Source of the DNA: Curtobacterium sp. MCLR17_007
GTDB lineage: Bacteria; Actinomycetota; Actinomycetes; Actinomycetales; Microbacteriaceae
Assembly: GCF_003234655.2 (NCBI RefSeq)
Contig: NZ_CP126271.1
Location: 1,302,001-1,366,000 of the forward strand
Direction of reading: 5' to 3'
DNA length: 64,000 bases
The notes under the pieces were generated by a model that did no database searches, was not told the DNA's origin, and saw nothing but the letters and a program-made list of their open reading frames with translations. The first letter of the stretch is position 1. Each line of letters begins with the position of its first letter. The position numbers and the translations under genes were made by a program. This document shows, piece after piece, positions 52,484 to 59,402 of this stretch.

Positions 52484-53391
52484 TGACCACCTCGACCTGG
52501 GACACCGGCGCTGCCGGCACCGCGCCCGGCGCGGTCGCGCCCGTCGCAGCGACCCGCTCGCCACGCAAGCCCCGCAGCCGCACGCTCTGGCTGCGGCTCA
52601 CCGTCGCGGTGATCGTGACCGTCGTCATGGCGTTCCCGCTGTACTGGATGCTGCTCACCGCGTTCTCGACGCGTGCCGACCTGTACGCGCCGGGGCTGCA
52701 GCTCTGGCCGGAGCACTTCACGATCCAGAACTTCGTCCGGCCGTTCCAGGAGTTCCCGGTCTGGCGGTGGTTCGGGAACTCGCTGATCGTGTCGGTCGTC
52801 GTCACGGTGATCACGGTCGTCTGCAACCTGCTCGCCGGGTACGCGTTCGCCAAGCTGCGCTTCCGCGGCCGGAACGCGCTGTTCCTGGTGCTGCTGTCGA
52901 CGCTGATGATCCCACCGCAGGCGATCATCGTGCCGCAGTTCTTCATCTCGATCGGCCTGCATCTGTACGGCGGACTCTGGGGCGTGATCCTGCCCGAGGC
53001 GGCGGCGATCTTCGGGGTGTTCCTGGCGCGGCAGTTCTTCCTGGCGGTGCCCGACGAGCTCATCGAGGCGGCGCAGCTCGACGGTGCCGGCCGGTTCCGC
53101 ACCTTCGTGTCGGTCGTGCTCCCGCTGTGCCGGCCGCTGCTCGCGGTGCTCGTGCTGCTGACGTTCATGGGGGAGTGGAACGCGTTCGGCTGGCCCCTCG
53201 TGGCACTCTCCGGCAACCAGGACCTGTTCACCGTCCCGATCGGCATCGTCGGAACGCTGCAGGGCCAGTACACGTCGGACTACGGCGCGATCATGGCGGT
53301 CAACCTGCTCATGATCCTGCCGATCGTCGCGCTCTTCCTGGCGTTCCAGCGCTACTTCGTCGAGGGCCTGTCGCGGAGCGGCCTGCGGTGA
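52483..53391 (+). CDS. Sugar ABC transporter permease 2 (MalG-like)
   Basis: This 302-residue second permease has six helices. The EAA loop appears as EAAQLDGAGRFRTFVSVVLP. The family pattern FPLYWMLLTAFSTRADLY and LMIPPQAIIVPQFF is clear. Its ATG shares one base with the TGA of permease 1, and its TGA overlaps the GTG of the phosphotransferase gene, so four genes are translationally coupled. Confidence 0.92.
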   Translation: MTTSTWDTGAAGTAPGAVAPVAATRSPRKPRSRTLWLRLTVAVIVTVVMAFPLYWMLLTAFSTRADLYAPGLQLWPEHFTIQNFVRPFQEFPVWRWFGNSLIVSVVVTVITVVCNLLAGYAFAKLRFRGRNALFLVLLSTLMIPPQAIIVPQFFISIGLHLYGGLWGVILPEAAAIFGVFLARQFFLAVPDELIEAAQLDGAGRFRTFVSVVLPLCRPLLAVLVLLTFMGEWNAFGWPLVALSGNQDLFTVPIGIVGTLQGQYTSDYGAIMAVNLLMILPIVALFLAFQRYFVEGLSRSGLR

Positions 53392-54416
53392 GTCAGAAGC
53401 CCCACCGCCCCACCGTCGCCGACGCGCGCCGCTGGGTCGCCGCGGACTTCGGCGTGCACGCCGTCGAGGTCGAGCAGGTCGCCGGCGGGACCGACACCTC
53501 GGCCGTCGTGTGGCGGATGGTCGACGACGCCGGCACCGCCTGGGCCGCGAAGTGGACCACCCGGCCGACCCGGACGGGCAGTCGTCTGGTCGCGTCCATG
53601 GCAGCTGCCGGACTCGAGAGCACGCCGGCCGCTCGTCCCACCGCGGACGGCCGCCGACGCAGCCGTCGCGCGGGCGGCAAGCTCGCGCTCACCCGGTGGT
53701 CCGGTGGTGAGGACGCGGCGACGGTCGGGCTCGACCTGGAGGGATGGCACGCGTACGGCGCGCTGCTGGCGGACGTGCACGCGCACGCCTTCCCGCCGCC
53801 GGTCCGGAAACAGGGAGCGCGGCGGGGCATCCGTCGTCGCCGACGCCGCTACCGCGCCGAGATCCGCGCGCTCGACGGGGCGGCCGCTGCTTCCACGGTC
53901 GACCGCGATGCGGTGCTCGACCTGTGGCAGGAGGCTCGTCCGCGGATCGACCTGCTGCTGCGGGGGACCGCGCTGGTCCCCAGCAGCCCTGCCGAGGCCG
54001 TCCCGTGCCACGGCGACCCGCACCTGGGCAACGTCCTGGTCGAGGCGGACGGCGCACTCCGTCTGGTCGACTGGGACGAGGCCGTCGTCGGTCCGCGCGA
54101 GCTCGACCTGCACCTGGTGGAGTTCAGCGTGCTGTTCGACCCGGCGACACCCGAGCAGCTCGGCGCGTTCCGCCAGGGATACGGCCCCGCCACGGTCGAC
54201 GAGTGCCGGATGGTGCGGTTCGCCTGCGTTCGAGCGCTCGAGGACCTGACGTCCACGATGACAGAGGCGCTCGCGACCACCGGCGACGACCGGGACGAGG
54301 CACTTCGGGTGTTCACGGGCATCCTCGCGCCGACCGGATCGGCCTCGCTGGTCGCGGACCGGCTGCGACGTGCCCTCGCCGCGGCCGACGAAGCCGGACG
54401 AGCCGGCCAAAGCTGA
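53388..54416 (+). CDS. APH-family phosphotransferase, putative sugar kinase
   Basis: This 342-residue protein has the aminoglycoside phosphotransferase kinase fold. The catalytic loop is visible as VPCHGDPHLGNVLVEADG and the metal-binding segment as LRLVDWDEAVVGPRELDLHLVEF. The nucleotide-contact region near the N-terminus reads VAGGTDTSAVVWRM. An Arg-rich stretch occurs at about 85-95 and 145-160. The GTG start overlaps the permease stop (GTGA). Coupling to a sugar importer suggests that it phosphorylates the imported sugar rather than an antibiotic; that is inference. Confidence 0.82.
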   Translation: MSQKPHRPTVADARRWVAADFGVHAVEVEQVAGGTDTSAVVWRMVDDAGTAWAAKWTTRPTRTGSRLVASMAAAGLESTPAARPTADGRRRSRRAGGKLALTRWSGGEDAATVGLDLEGWHAYGALLADVHAHAFPPPVRKQGARRGIRRRRRRYRAEIRALDGAAAASTVDRDAVLDLWQEARPRIDLLLRGTALVPSSPAEAVPCHGDPHLGNVLVEADGALRLVDWDEAVVGPRELDLHLVEFSVLFDPATPEQLGAFRQGYGPATVDECRMVRFACVRALEDLTSTMTEALATTGDDRDEALRVFTGILAPTGSASLVADRLRRALAAADEAGRAGQS

Positions 54417-54533
54417 CGGGTATCGGCTCGAGCCGACGGCGCCTGACCGACGCCGACGGAACGGGCTGGGTCGAGGGAAGCAGCGCGGATCACGGAGAGC
54501 GGTGAGCGCTGGGGAGAGCAAGGTTCCGTGTGC

Positions 54534-54589
54534 GCGCTGACGAATCCGGTTCGCGAACGCCGGGTTCGGAGAACTGGATTCGTCAGCGC
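54534..54589. repeat. REP-like palindromic element, copy 2, with 14-bp perfect arms
   Basis: GCGCTGACGAATCC (54534-54547) and GGATTCGTCAGCGC (54576-54589) are perfect inverted arms. The loop contains the smaller palindrome GTTCGCGAAC. Bases 54538-54586 match copy 1 at 48765-48813. It lies in the 389-bp convergent gap 54417-54805 and could also end transcription of the sugar operon. Confidence 0.65.
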
Positions 54590-54662
54590 CGCGATCGGAA
54601 ACCGTCATGCGGGGACCGTCGGACCCGTCGGGACCGTCGGGGCCGTCGGGACCCGGCGGGCC

Positions 54663-54736
54663 GGTCCCGACCTGCCGGGCCGGTCCGACCTGACCGGACG
54701 GGGCGGTCCCGACCTGCCGGGCCGGTCCGACCTGAC
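54663..54736. repeat. GC-only tandem repeat, two 32-bp copies at 42-bp period
   Basis: A 32-bp unit starting GGTCCCGACCTGCCGGGCCG occurs at 54663-54694 and again at 54705-54736. Shorter GGGACCGTCGG-like units precede it (54611-54655) and GGGAC units follow (54735-54752). It lies between the convergent phosphotransferase and GPP34 genes. No gene is supported in the 54417-54805 gap. Confidence 0.75.
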
Positions 54737-54805
54737 GGGACGGGACGGGACGGTCGGACCTGACGGCCCGGCTGTGAACCGGCGGGCGTCGTCGGTCTGC
54801 GTCGC

Positions 54806-55462
54806 CTAGGAACTGGCCGTGGCCGCGCTGGCCGCGATGACCCCGGCCATGACGGCGGTGGTCTGGATGTCCTGCAGGACGCCCTTGACGGCGGGCGACG
54901 CCCACGTGCCGGACGTGATGTCCTGCACGAGCGCCTTGTCGACCTTGCCGAACTGCCGTCGGAGCGACCCGGTCGCTTCGAGCAGCGCGATCGTCGCAGC
55001 GGTGAACGGCGTCGGTGCGGCGCGACCGTCGAGGACCTCGAGCACGGTGGACCGCAGTGTCATCTCGGGGCGGCCGTCGAGCTCCGGGTACGACGTCGAC
55101 GAGAAGATCCCGAGCGTGGTCCGCTGCTGACTGGTCAGGAGTCCCCGCTCGACGAGCGAAGCGGCGACGTCGTCGCGGAGCTGTCGTTTGCCGAGCTTCG
55201 ACACCCACCACTTCGCCTTGCGCGGGGTCCCGGTCGCGGCGATCGTGCCGACCACGCTGTCGAGGACCGCGTCCCCGGTGGCGCTGCCGTCGACGACGCG
55301 CACCAGCTTGCCGTCGAGTGACACGGCCCCCCGCAGGGCGAGGTCCGCCAGGACCGCGCCAGCCAACCCGGAGTCGAACCGCTGCGCGTCGACCGCGCGA
55401 CGGCCGTCCGGTTCGGTCAGCAGGAGCGTGAACGCCTGGGGCACGGTGAGTTGCTCAGCCAT
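54806..55462 (-). CDS. GPP34 (GOLPH3/VPS74-like) family phosphoprotein
   Basis: This 218-residue soluble protein of the GPP34 family is abundant in actinobacteria. In eukaryotes the family binds phosphoinositides; the bacterial role is unknown. Typical elements are VPQAFTLLLTEPDGRR, GLAGAVLADLALRGAVSLDG and KWWVSKLGKRQLRDDVAASLVERGLL, followed by a helical C-terminus. The ATG at 55462 (MAEQLTVP) is taken as the start. It converges with the sugar operon. Confidence 0.87.
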   Translation of the reverse strand: MAEQLTVPQAFTLLLTEPDGRRAVDAQRFDSGLAGAVLADLALRGAVSLDGKLVRVVDGSATGDAVLDSVVGTIAATGTPRKAKWWVSKLGKRQLRDDVAASLVERGLLTSQQRTTLGIFSSTSYPELDGRPEMTLRSTVLEVLDGRAAPTPFTAATIALLEATGSLRRQFGKVDKALVQDITSGTWASPAVKGVLQDIQTTAVMAGVIAASAATASS

Positions 55463-55539
55463 CCCGGCATCGTGCCACGTTCGGCGGGGGTGGGGCGAGC
55501 CTCCAGGACGTCGCGCGCGCCGCGCCGACCGGACAGTCG

Positions 55540-56343
55540 TCAGTACGCGGCGGACTGTCCGCCGTCGATGGGGACCACGGTCGCGTTGACGTAGCTGGCG
55601 TCGTCGGAGAGCAGGAACGCGACGACCGCGGCGATCTCGGGGGCTTCGCCATAGCGCTTGGTCGGGTTGACCTGGATGAACTCCTCGGCCGCCTTGCGCG
55701 GGTTCTCGGCGTCGAGCTGCTTCATCGAGTTCTCGACCATGGGCGTCCAGATCGCGCCAGGGGCGATGGCGTTGATGCGGATGCCGTAGCGGCCGTACTC
55801 GACGGCGGAGTTGCGGGTGAGACCCACCACGCCGTGCTTGGCGGCGGCGTACCCAGACTGGTTGCCGATGCCGCGGATGCCGCCGACACTCGCGGTGTTC
55901 ACGACCATGCCGGAGCCCTGTTCGCGCATGACACGGAGGACCTTCTCGAGGCCGAGGAAGACCCCGCGCAGGTTGATCGACACGACCTTGTCGAACTCGG
56001 CGGCCGTGAAGGACTCGGTCGGGTTCTGCTTGCCCTCGATGCCGGCGTTGTTGAAGAAGCCGTCGATGCGCCCGAACCGCTCGGTCGTGGCGGTGACGTA
56101 GGCGTCGACCTGGGCCTCGTCGGAGACGTCGGCGACGGTGGTGAGAACCTGGGCCTCGGGGGTGGCCTCGAGGACGGCGGCCTTCGTGGCGTCGAGCCCG
56201 TCGGACGAGACGTCGACCAAGGAGAGCGCGGCACCTTCGGCTGCGAGGCGGACGGCGGTCGCGCGACCGAGGCCGGAGCCGCCGCCGGTGATGAGGACGA
56301 CGCGGTCGCTGAAGCGGGCGGGGACGGTGGTGGACACGGTCAT
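55540..56343 (-). CDS. SDR family oxidoreductase
   Basis: This 267-residue classical short-chain dehydrogenase has TGGGSGLGRATAVRLA at the N-terminus, an Asp after the second strand (LVDVSSDG) favouring NAD(H), NNAGIEG, the catalytic Ser in NTASVGG and the YAAAK pair. The C-terminal PIDGGQSAAY is typical. It is 77 bp upstream of the GPP34 gene on the same strand. The 98-bp gap upstream to the HNH gene probably holds its promoter. Substrate unknown. Confidence 0.9.
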   Translation of the reverse strand: MTVSTTVPARFSDRVVLITGGGSGLGRATAVRLAAEGAALSLVDVSSDGLDATKAAVLEATPEAQVLTTVADVSDEAQVDAYVTATTERFGRIDGFFNNAGIEGKQNPTESFTAAEFDKVVSINLRGVFLGLEKVLRVMREQGSGMVVNTASVGGIRGIGNQSGYAAAKHGVVGLTRNSAVEYGRYGIRINAIAPGAIWTPMVENSMKQLDAENPRKAAEEFIQVNPTKRYGEAPEIAAVVAFLLSDDASYVNATVVPIDGGQSAAY

Positions 56344-56441
56344 GGGGAGGCCTCCTGAGGTCTTCGTCGTCGAAGGTCGATGCGTTCACATCGGCTCGGA
56401 TCTAGACTACACCTGTCGTCCAACGACCTACCGAGGTCTGG

Positions 56442-57209
56442 TCAGCAGCGGTCGAGGACGCGGACCATCGCGTCGTGCTCGGCGGGGACGACCCAGAGTC
56501 GGTAGGTCGTCTTCACTGCGATCTGATGCTCGACGTAGGTGCAGCGGAACGCCGTGTCCGCGGGCAGCCAGGTCGCGGCGTCGCCCGACCGCTTCTGCGC
56601 GTTCGCGTGCTGGTCAACGGCGAACAGGTTGTCCGGGTCGTTCGCCAGGGCAACGCGCTCGGCCGCGTCGAGCTGTTGTGCGCCGGTGGTCCAGGCGTTC
56701 TCGAGTGCGACGACGTGATCGATCTGCACGAGCGTGGACGTGGTGTCGCCGCGCACGAAGTCGATCCGGGTGCCGGTGTACGGCGACACGAGCACGCCCG
56801 AGGTCACCCGGCACGGACCGCTGCGCACGACGTCGCTCAGGTCGCGGGCGAGGACGTCGTTGCGGGTGTCGCATCCGTTGCGGTCGACGTCCAGCCAGGC
56901 GGTGCCGAAGTCGGCGGTGCGGTCGTAGCCGGTGGCCGGCGCCCGGCCCTTGACCGGCAGGGCAGCGAGACGGGTGCGTGCGGTCGCGACGCCGGCCGGA
57001 CTGGAGGCCCGGCTCGGCGCCGGCCCGGACGCTGCGGTCGGTCCGGCGGTCACCGTGGCGCTCGGGCCTGTGGCGTCGGTCGTGCTCGTTGGCACGGCGG
57101 TCTCGGTGATGTTGGCGGCATGCAGGGCGTACCCGGCGATGGCGACGGCGAGGACGATCAGCGTGGAGGACAGGGTGCGGCGGGTGGTGCGGCGTCGGCG
57201 GGACGTCAT
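56442..57209 (-). CDS. Secreted HNH endonuclease family protein (DUF1524-like)
   Basis: This 255-residue protein has an N-terminal Arg-rich segment and one hydrophobic helix (SSTLIVLAVAIAGYAL), so it is membrane-anchored or secreted, then a Ser/Thr/Ala linker to about residue 80. The C-terminal nuclease part has the beta-beta-alpha metal core in QIDHVVALENAWTTGA and NLFAVDQHANAQKRSGD, with paired cysteines (NGCDTRND, GPCRV, FRCTYVE). It probably degrades extracellular DNA. The ATG at 57209 is chosen because it gives the signal-like start. It is divergent from the aldo-keto reductase gene. Confidence 0.85.
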   Translation of the reverse strand: MTSRRRRTTRRTLSSTLIVLAVAIAGYALHAANITETAVPTSTTDATGPSATVTAGPTAASGPAPSRASSPAGVATARTRLAALPVKGRAPATGYDRTADFGTAWLDVDRNGCDTRNDVLARDLSDVVRSGPCRVTSGVLVSPYTGTRIDFVRGDTTSTLVQIDHVVALENAWTTGAQQLDAAERVALANDPDNLFAVDQHANAQKRSGDAATWLPADTAFRCTYVEHQIAVKTTYRLWVVPAEHDAMVRVLDRC

Positions 57210-57294
57210 GCGGGGTGGTGCTCCTGGTGGTGCTCGGCGGTTCGTCCCTCGATCCTGGTGGTCGCGTCCGACATCGCCGCGTAGACACGATGGC

Positions 57295-58074
57295 ATGACC
57301 GACTACGCAGAACCGTCCGTGCCGGTGACCGGTGGAGCGATGCCGCTCCTCGGGTTCGGCACCTGGCAGATCGACGACGCCGACGCTCCCGCGGCCGTGA
57401 GCGCCGCCCTCGAGGCGGGCTACCGCCACATCGACACCGCGACCGGCTACAGCAACCAGCGCGGCGTGGGGAAGGCGATCGCCGACTCCGGGCTCGCGCG
57501 CGACGACGTCTTCGTCACGACGAAGCTCCCGCCGGACAACGCCGACCGGGTGCGCGAGACGATCGAGGAGAGCCTCGAGCAGCTCGGGCTCGACCACCTC
57601 GACCTGTGGCTCGTGCACTGGCCCCCGAACGGCGAGGCGCGCCCCGACGTGTGGGAGCAGGTCGTGCAGGCGCGGACGGACGGACTCACGAGGGCCGTCG
57701 GCGTCAGCAACTACTCGCTCGCGCAGATCGACGAGCTGATCCAGGCGACCGGAGTGACCCCGGCCGTGAACCAGATCAAGTGGAGCCCGGCCGAGTTCGA
57801 CCGTGCCGTCGCCGACGGTCTGCGTGAGCGTGGCGTGGTGCTCGAGGGCTACAGCCCGTTCAAGGCGAGCAACCTCGAGGACCCGACCCTGGTGTCCATC
57901 GCCCAGGCGCACGAGGTCGACACCGCCCAGGTCATCGTCGCGTGGCACGTCGCGCACGAGTTCGTCGTCATCCCGAAGTCGTCGAACCCCGACCGCATCC
58001 GGTCGAACGCCGCCGGCGCCACGGTGACCCTGTCCGACGACGAGGTCACGCAGATCGACGCGCTCGGCCACTGA
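57295..58074 (+). CDS. Aldo/keto reductase
   Basis: This 259-residue NADPH-dependent aldo-keto reductase is of the 2,5-diketo-D-gluconate reductase type. The catalytic tetrad is visible: Asp and Tyr in HIDTATGYSNQ, Lys in TTKLPPD, His in LVHWPP. Cofactor-binding blocks GVSNYSLAQIDEL and VIPKSSNPDRI are present. The family's GYSPFKASN motif is also clear. It is followed by a hairpin at 58108-58138. Confidence 0.92.
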   Translation: MTDYAEPSVPVTGGAMPLLGFGTWQIDDADAPAAVSAALEAGYRHIDTATGYSNQRGVGKAIADSGLARDDVFVTTKLPPDNADRVRETIEESLEQLGLDHLDLWLVHWPPNGEARPDVWEQVVQARTDGLTRAVGVSNYSLAQIDELIQATGVTPAVNQIKWSPAEFDRAVADGLRERGVVLEGYSPFKASNLEDPTLVSIAQAHEVDTAQVIVAWHVAHEFVVIPKSSNPDRIRSNAAGATVTLSDDEVTQIDALGH

Positions 58075-58107
58075 GGCCAACCGAACAACCGAACAACTGG
58101 CCAGCTG

Positions 58108-58138
58108 ACCGGCCGGCCGCGTGCAGCGACCGGCCGGT
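58108..58138. terminator. GC-rich inverted repeat after the aldo-keto reductase
   Basis: ACCGGCCGG (58108-58116) and CCGGCCGGT (58130-58138) are perfect 9-bp arms around a 13-nt loop, 33 bp after the reductase stop and 13 bp before the next start. It is probably a GC-rich terminator without a T-run. Confidence 0.45.
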
Positions 58139-58150
58139 AGCGTCAGTGGG

Positions 58151-58699
58151 GTGAGCAGCGCCCTCCTCGTCATGGACTACCAGAACAGCATCGTCGAGCG
58201 CCTCGGCACCGACGACGGGCTCGCAGCGGCGGTCTCGGCGGTCGACGCAGCGCGTGAGCGGCACATCCCCGTGGTCTTCGTCCGTGTGGCGTTCCGCCCC
58301 GGTGCGCCGGAGGTCGCCGCCGCCAACAAGATGTTCGGCGGCATGCGCGACCGCATGGGTGCGCAGGCACCGGACGCGACGGAGGTCCACCCCGCGTTCG
58401 ACGTGAGCGACCAGGACATCGTCGTCGTGAAGAAGCGGGTCAGTGCGTTCGCCGGGTCCGACCTCGAGGTGCTGCTGCGCGGACTCGACGTGCGCGAACT
58501 GGTGCTGGCCGGCATCGCGACGAGCGGCGTGGTGCTGTCGACCCTGCGGCAGGCGGCGGACCTGGACTTCGGCCTGACGGTGCTGTCCGACGCATGCTCC
58601 GACGGGGACCCCGAAGTGCACCGGGTGCTGCTCGGGAAGGTGTTCCCGCGGCAGGCCGAGGTCATGACGGCAGCCGACTGGATCGCGTCCCTCACCTGA
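58151..58699 (+). CDS. Isochorismatase-like (cysteine hydrolase family) protein lacking the catalytic Cys
   Basis: This 182-residue isochorismatase-fold protein has the family Asp in LLVMDYQNS (D9) and the Lys in VVVKKRVSAFAGS. The position of the nucleophilic Cys (normally in a G-x-x-T-x-x-C-V pattern) reads GIATSGVVLST, with Val instead. It may therefore use another chemistry, as in isochorismatases proper, or be non-catalytic. The GTG at 58151 fits the family start. Its stop lies 4 bp from the opposite-strand VapC stop. Confidence 0.82.
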   Translation: MSSALLVMDYQNSIVERLGTDDGLAAAVSAVDAARERHIPVVFVRVAFRPGAPEVAAANKMFGGMRDRMGAQAPDATEVHPAFDVSDQDIVVVKKRVSAFAGSDLEVLLRGLDVRELVLAGIATSGVVLSTLRQAADLDFGLTVLSDACSDGDPEVHRVLLGKVFPRQAEVMTAADWIASLT

Positions 58700-58703
58700 C
58701 CCA

Positions 58704-59129
58704 TCAAGCGGCCCCCGGGAATTCCCACTCCAGATCCGCTGGAGCCCGATCGATGACCGGGAACCCGACGGCACGCGCGACGCGGGCGAGCTTGGTGTCG
58801 AACGTCACCAGGGCGTCGCTCGTCATGATCGCGGTGTGCAGCGCGACGGCGTCCGGGATGCTGAGCCGGTGATGCGCGCACAGCGAAGCAACGCCCGCTG
58901 CGTCGTCGTCCTCGACCGGGACGACGAGCACGCCGAGGGCATCGATGCGGCGCAGGTACTGGTCAGCCCAGGAACGACGCGTCGGTCGGACGAGCACTTC
59001 TGCGAGCGTCACCGCGGAGGTGATGAACTCGTCCCACTCGTGATGATCGAGCACCTCGACCGCGCGTTCGTGCGTGGCGTCGAACTGGTCCCAGCGCGCG
59101 ATGAGCACGTTCGCGTCGAGGGTGATCAC
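58704..59129 (-). CDS. PIN-domain VapC-like toxin
   Basis: This 141-residue PIN-domain RNase is probably the toxin of a VapBC pair. Acidic active-site residues are seen in MITLDANVLI (D5), TLAEVLVRP (Glu), PDAVALHTAIM (Asp) and TFDTKLARVA (Asp). Its start overlaps the stop of the upstream small gene by 4 bp, as usual for toxin-antitoxin pairs. Confidence 0.87.
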   Translation of the reverse strand: MITLDANVLIARWDQFDATHERAVEVLDHHEWDEFITSAVTLAEVLVRPTRRSWADQYLRRIDALGVLVVPVEDDDAAGVASLCAHHRLSIPDAVALHTAIMTSDALVTFDTKLARVARAVGFPVIDRAPADLEWEFPGAA

Positions 59130-59335
59130 AGGCGCCCTGCCCGGAGGTCTCGGAGGTAGTTCGGTGGATAGGTCATGCCGGGGGCGAAGCCGAAGAGGTC
59201 GACCGTCTGCCCGTTGCGCAGCGTGATGGACGAGGACATCCCGTTGTCTGCGCGACGGAGATGTGGGGGCCGCGGTGGGTCGTCGTCAGGGAGGTCGGGC
59301 GGGTCGGTGGTCTGGGCGTCATCGAGCAAGGTCAT
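59126..59335 (-). CDS. Putative VapB-like antitoxin
   Basis: This 69-residue protein is encoded directly before VapC and overlaps it by 4 bp, which is the main reason for the call. The first 30 residues are Asp/Pro-rich and the rest (SSITLRNGQTVDLFGFAPG) has no clear ribbon-helix-helix or AbrB motif. A shorter start at the ATG at 59239 is possible. Its DNA-binding fold is not recognised. Confidence 0.6.
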   Translation of the reverse strand: MTLLDDAQTTDPPDLPDDDPPRPPHLRRADNGMSSSITLRNGQTVDLFGFAPGMTYPPNYLRDLRAGRL

Positions 59336-59402
59336 GCACCGACGCTACGAGCGCTCGATCTCGAACGCCAAGCTCTCCAGATGTCGTATGTCGCGCCGGC
59401 GC

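Noticed and set aside
53388..54416. Aminoglycoside resistance gene
   Set aside because: It is coupled to a sugar importer, so a sugar kinase role is more likely than resistance.
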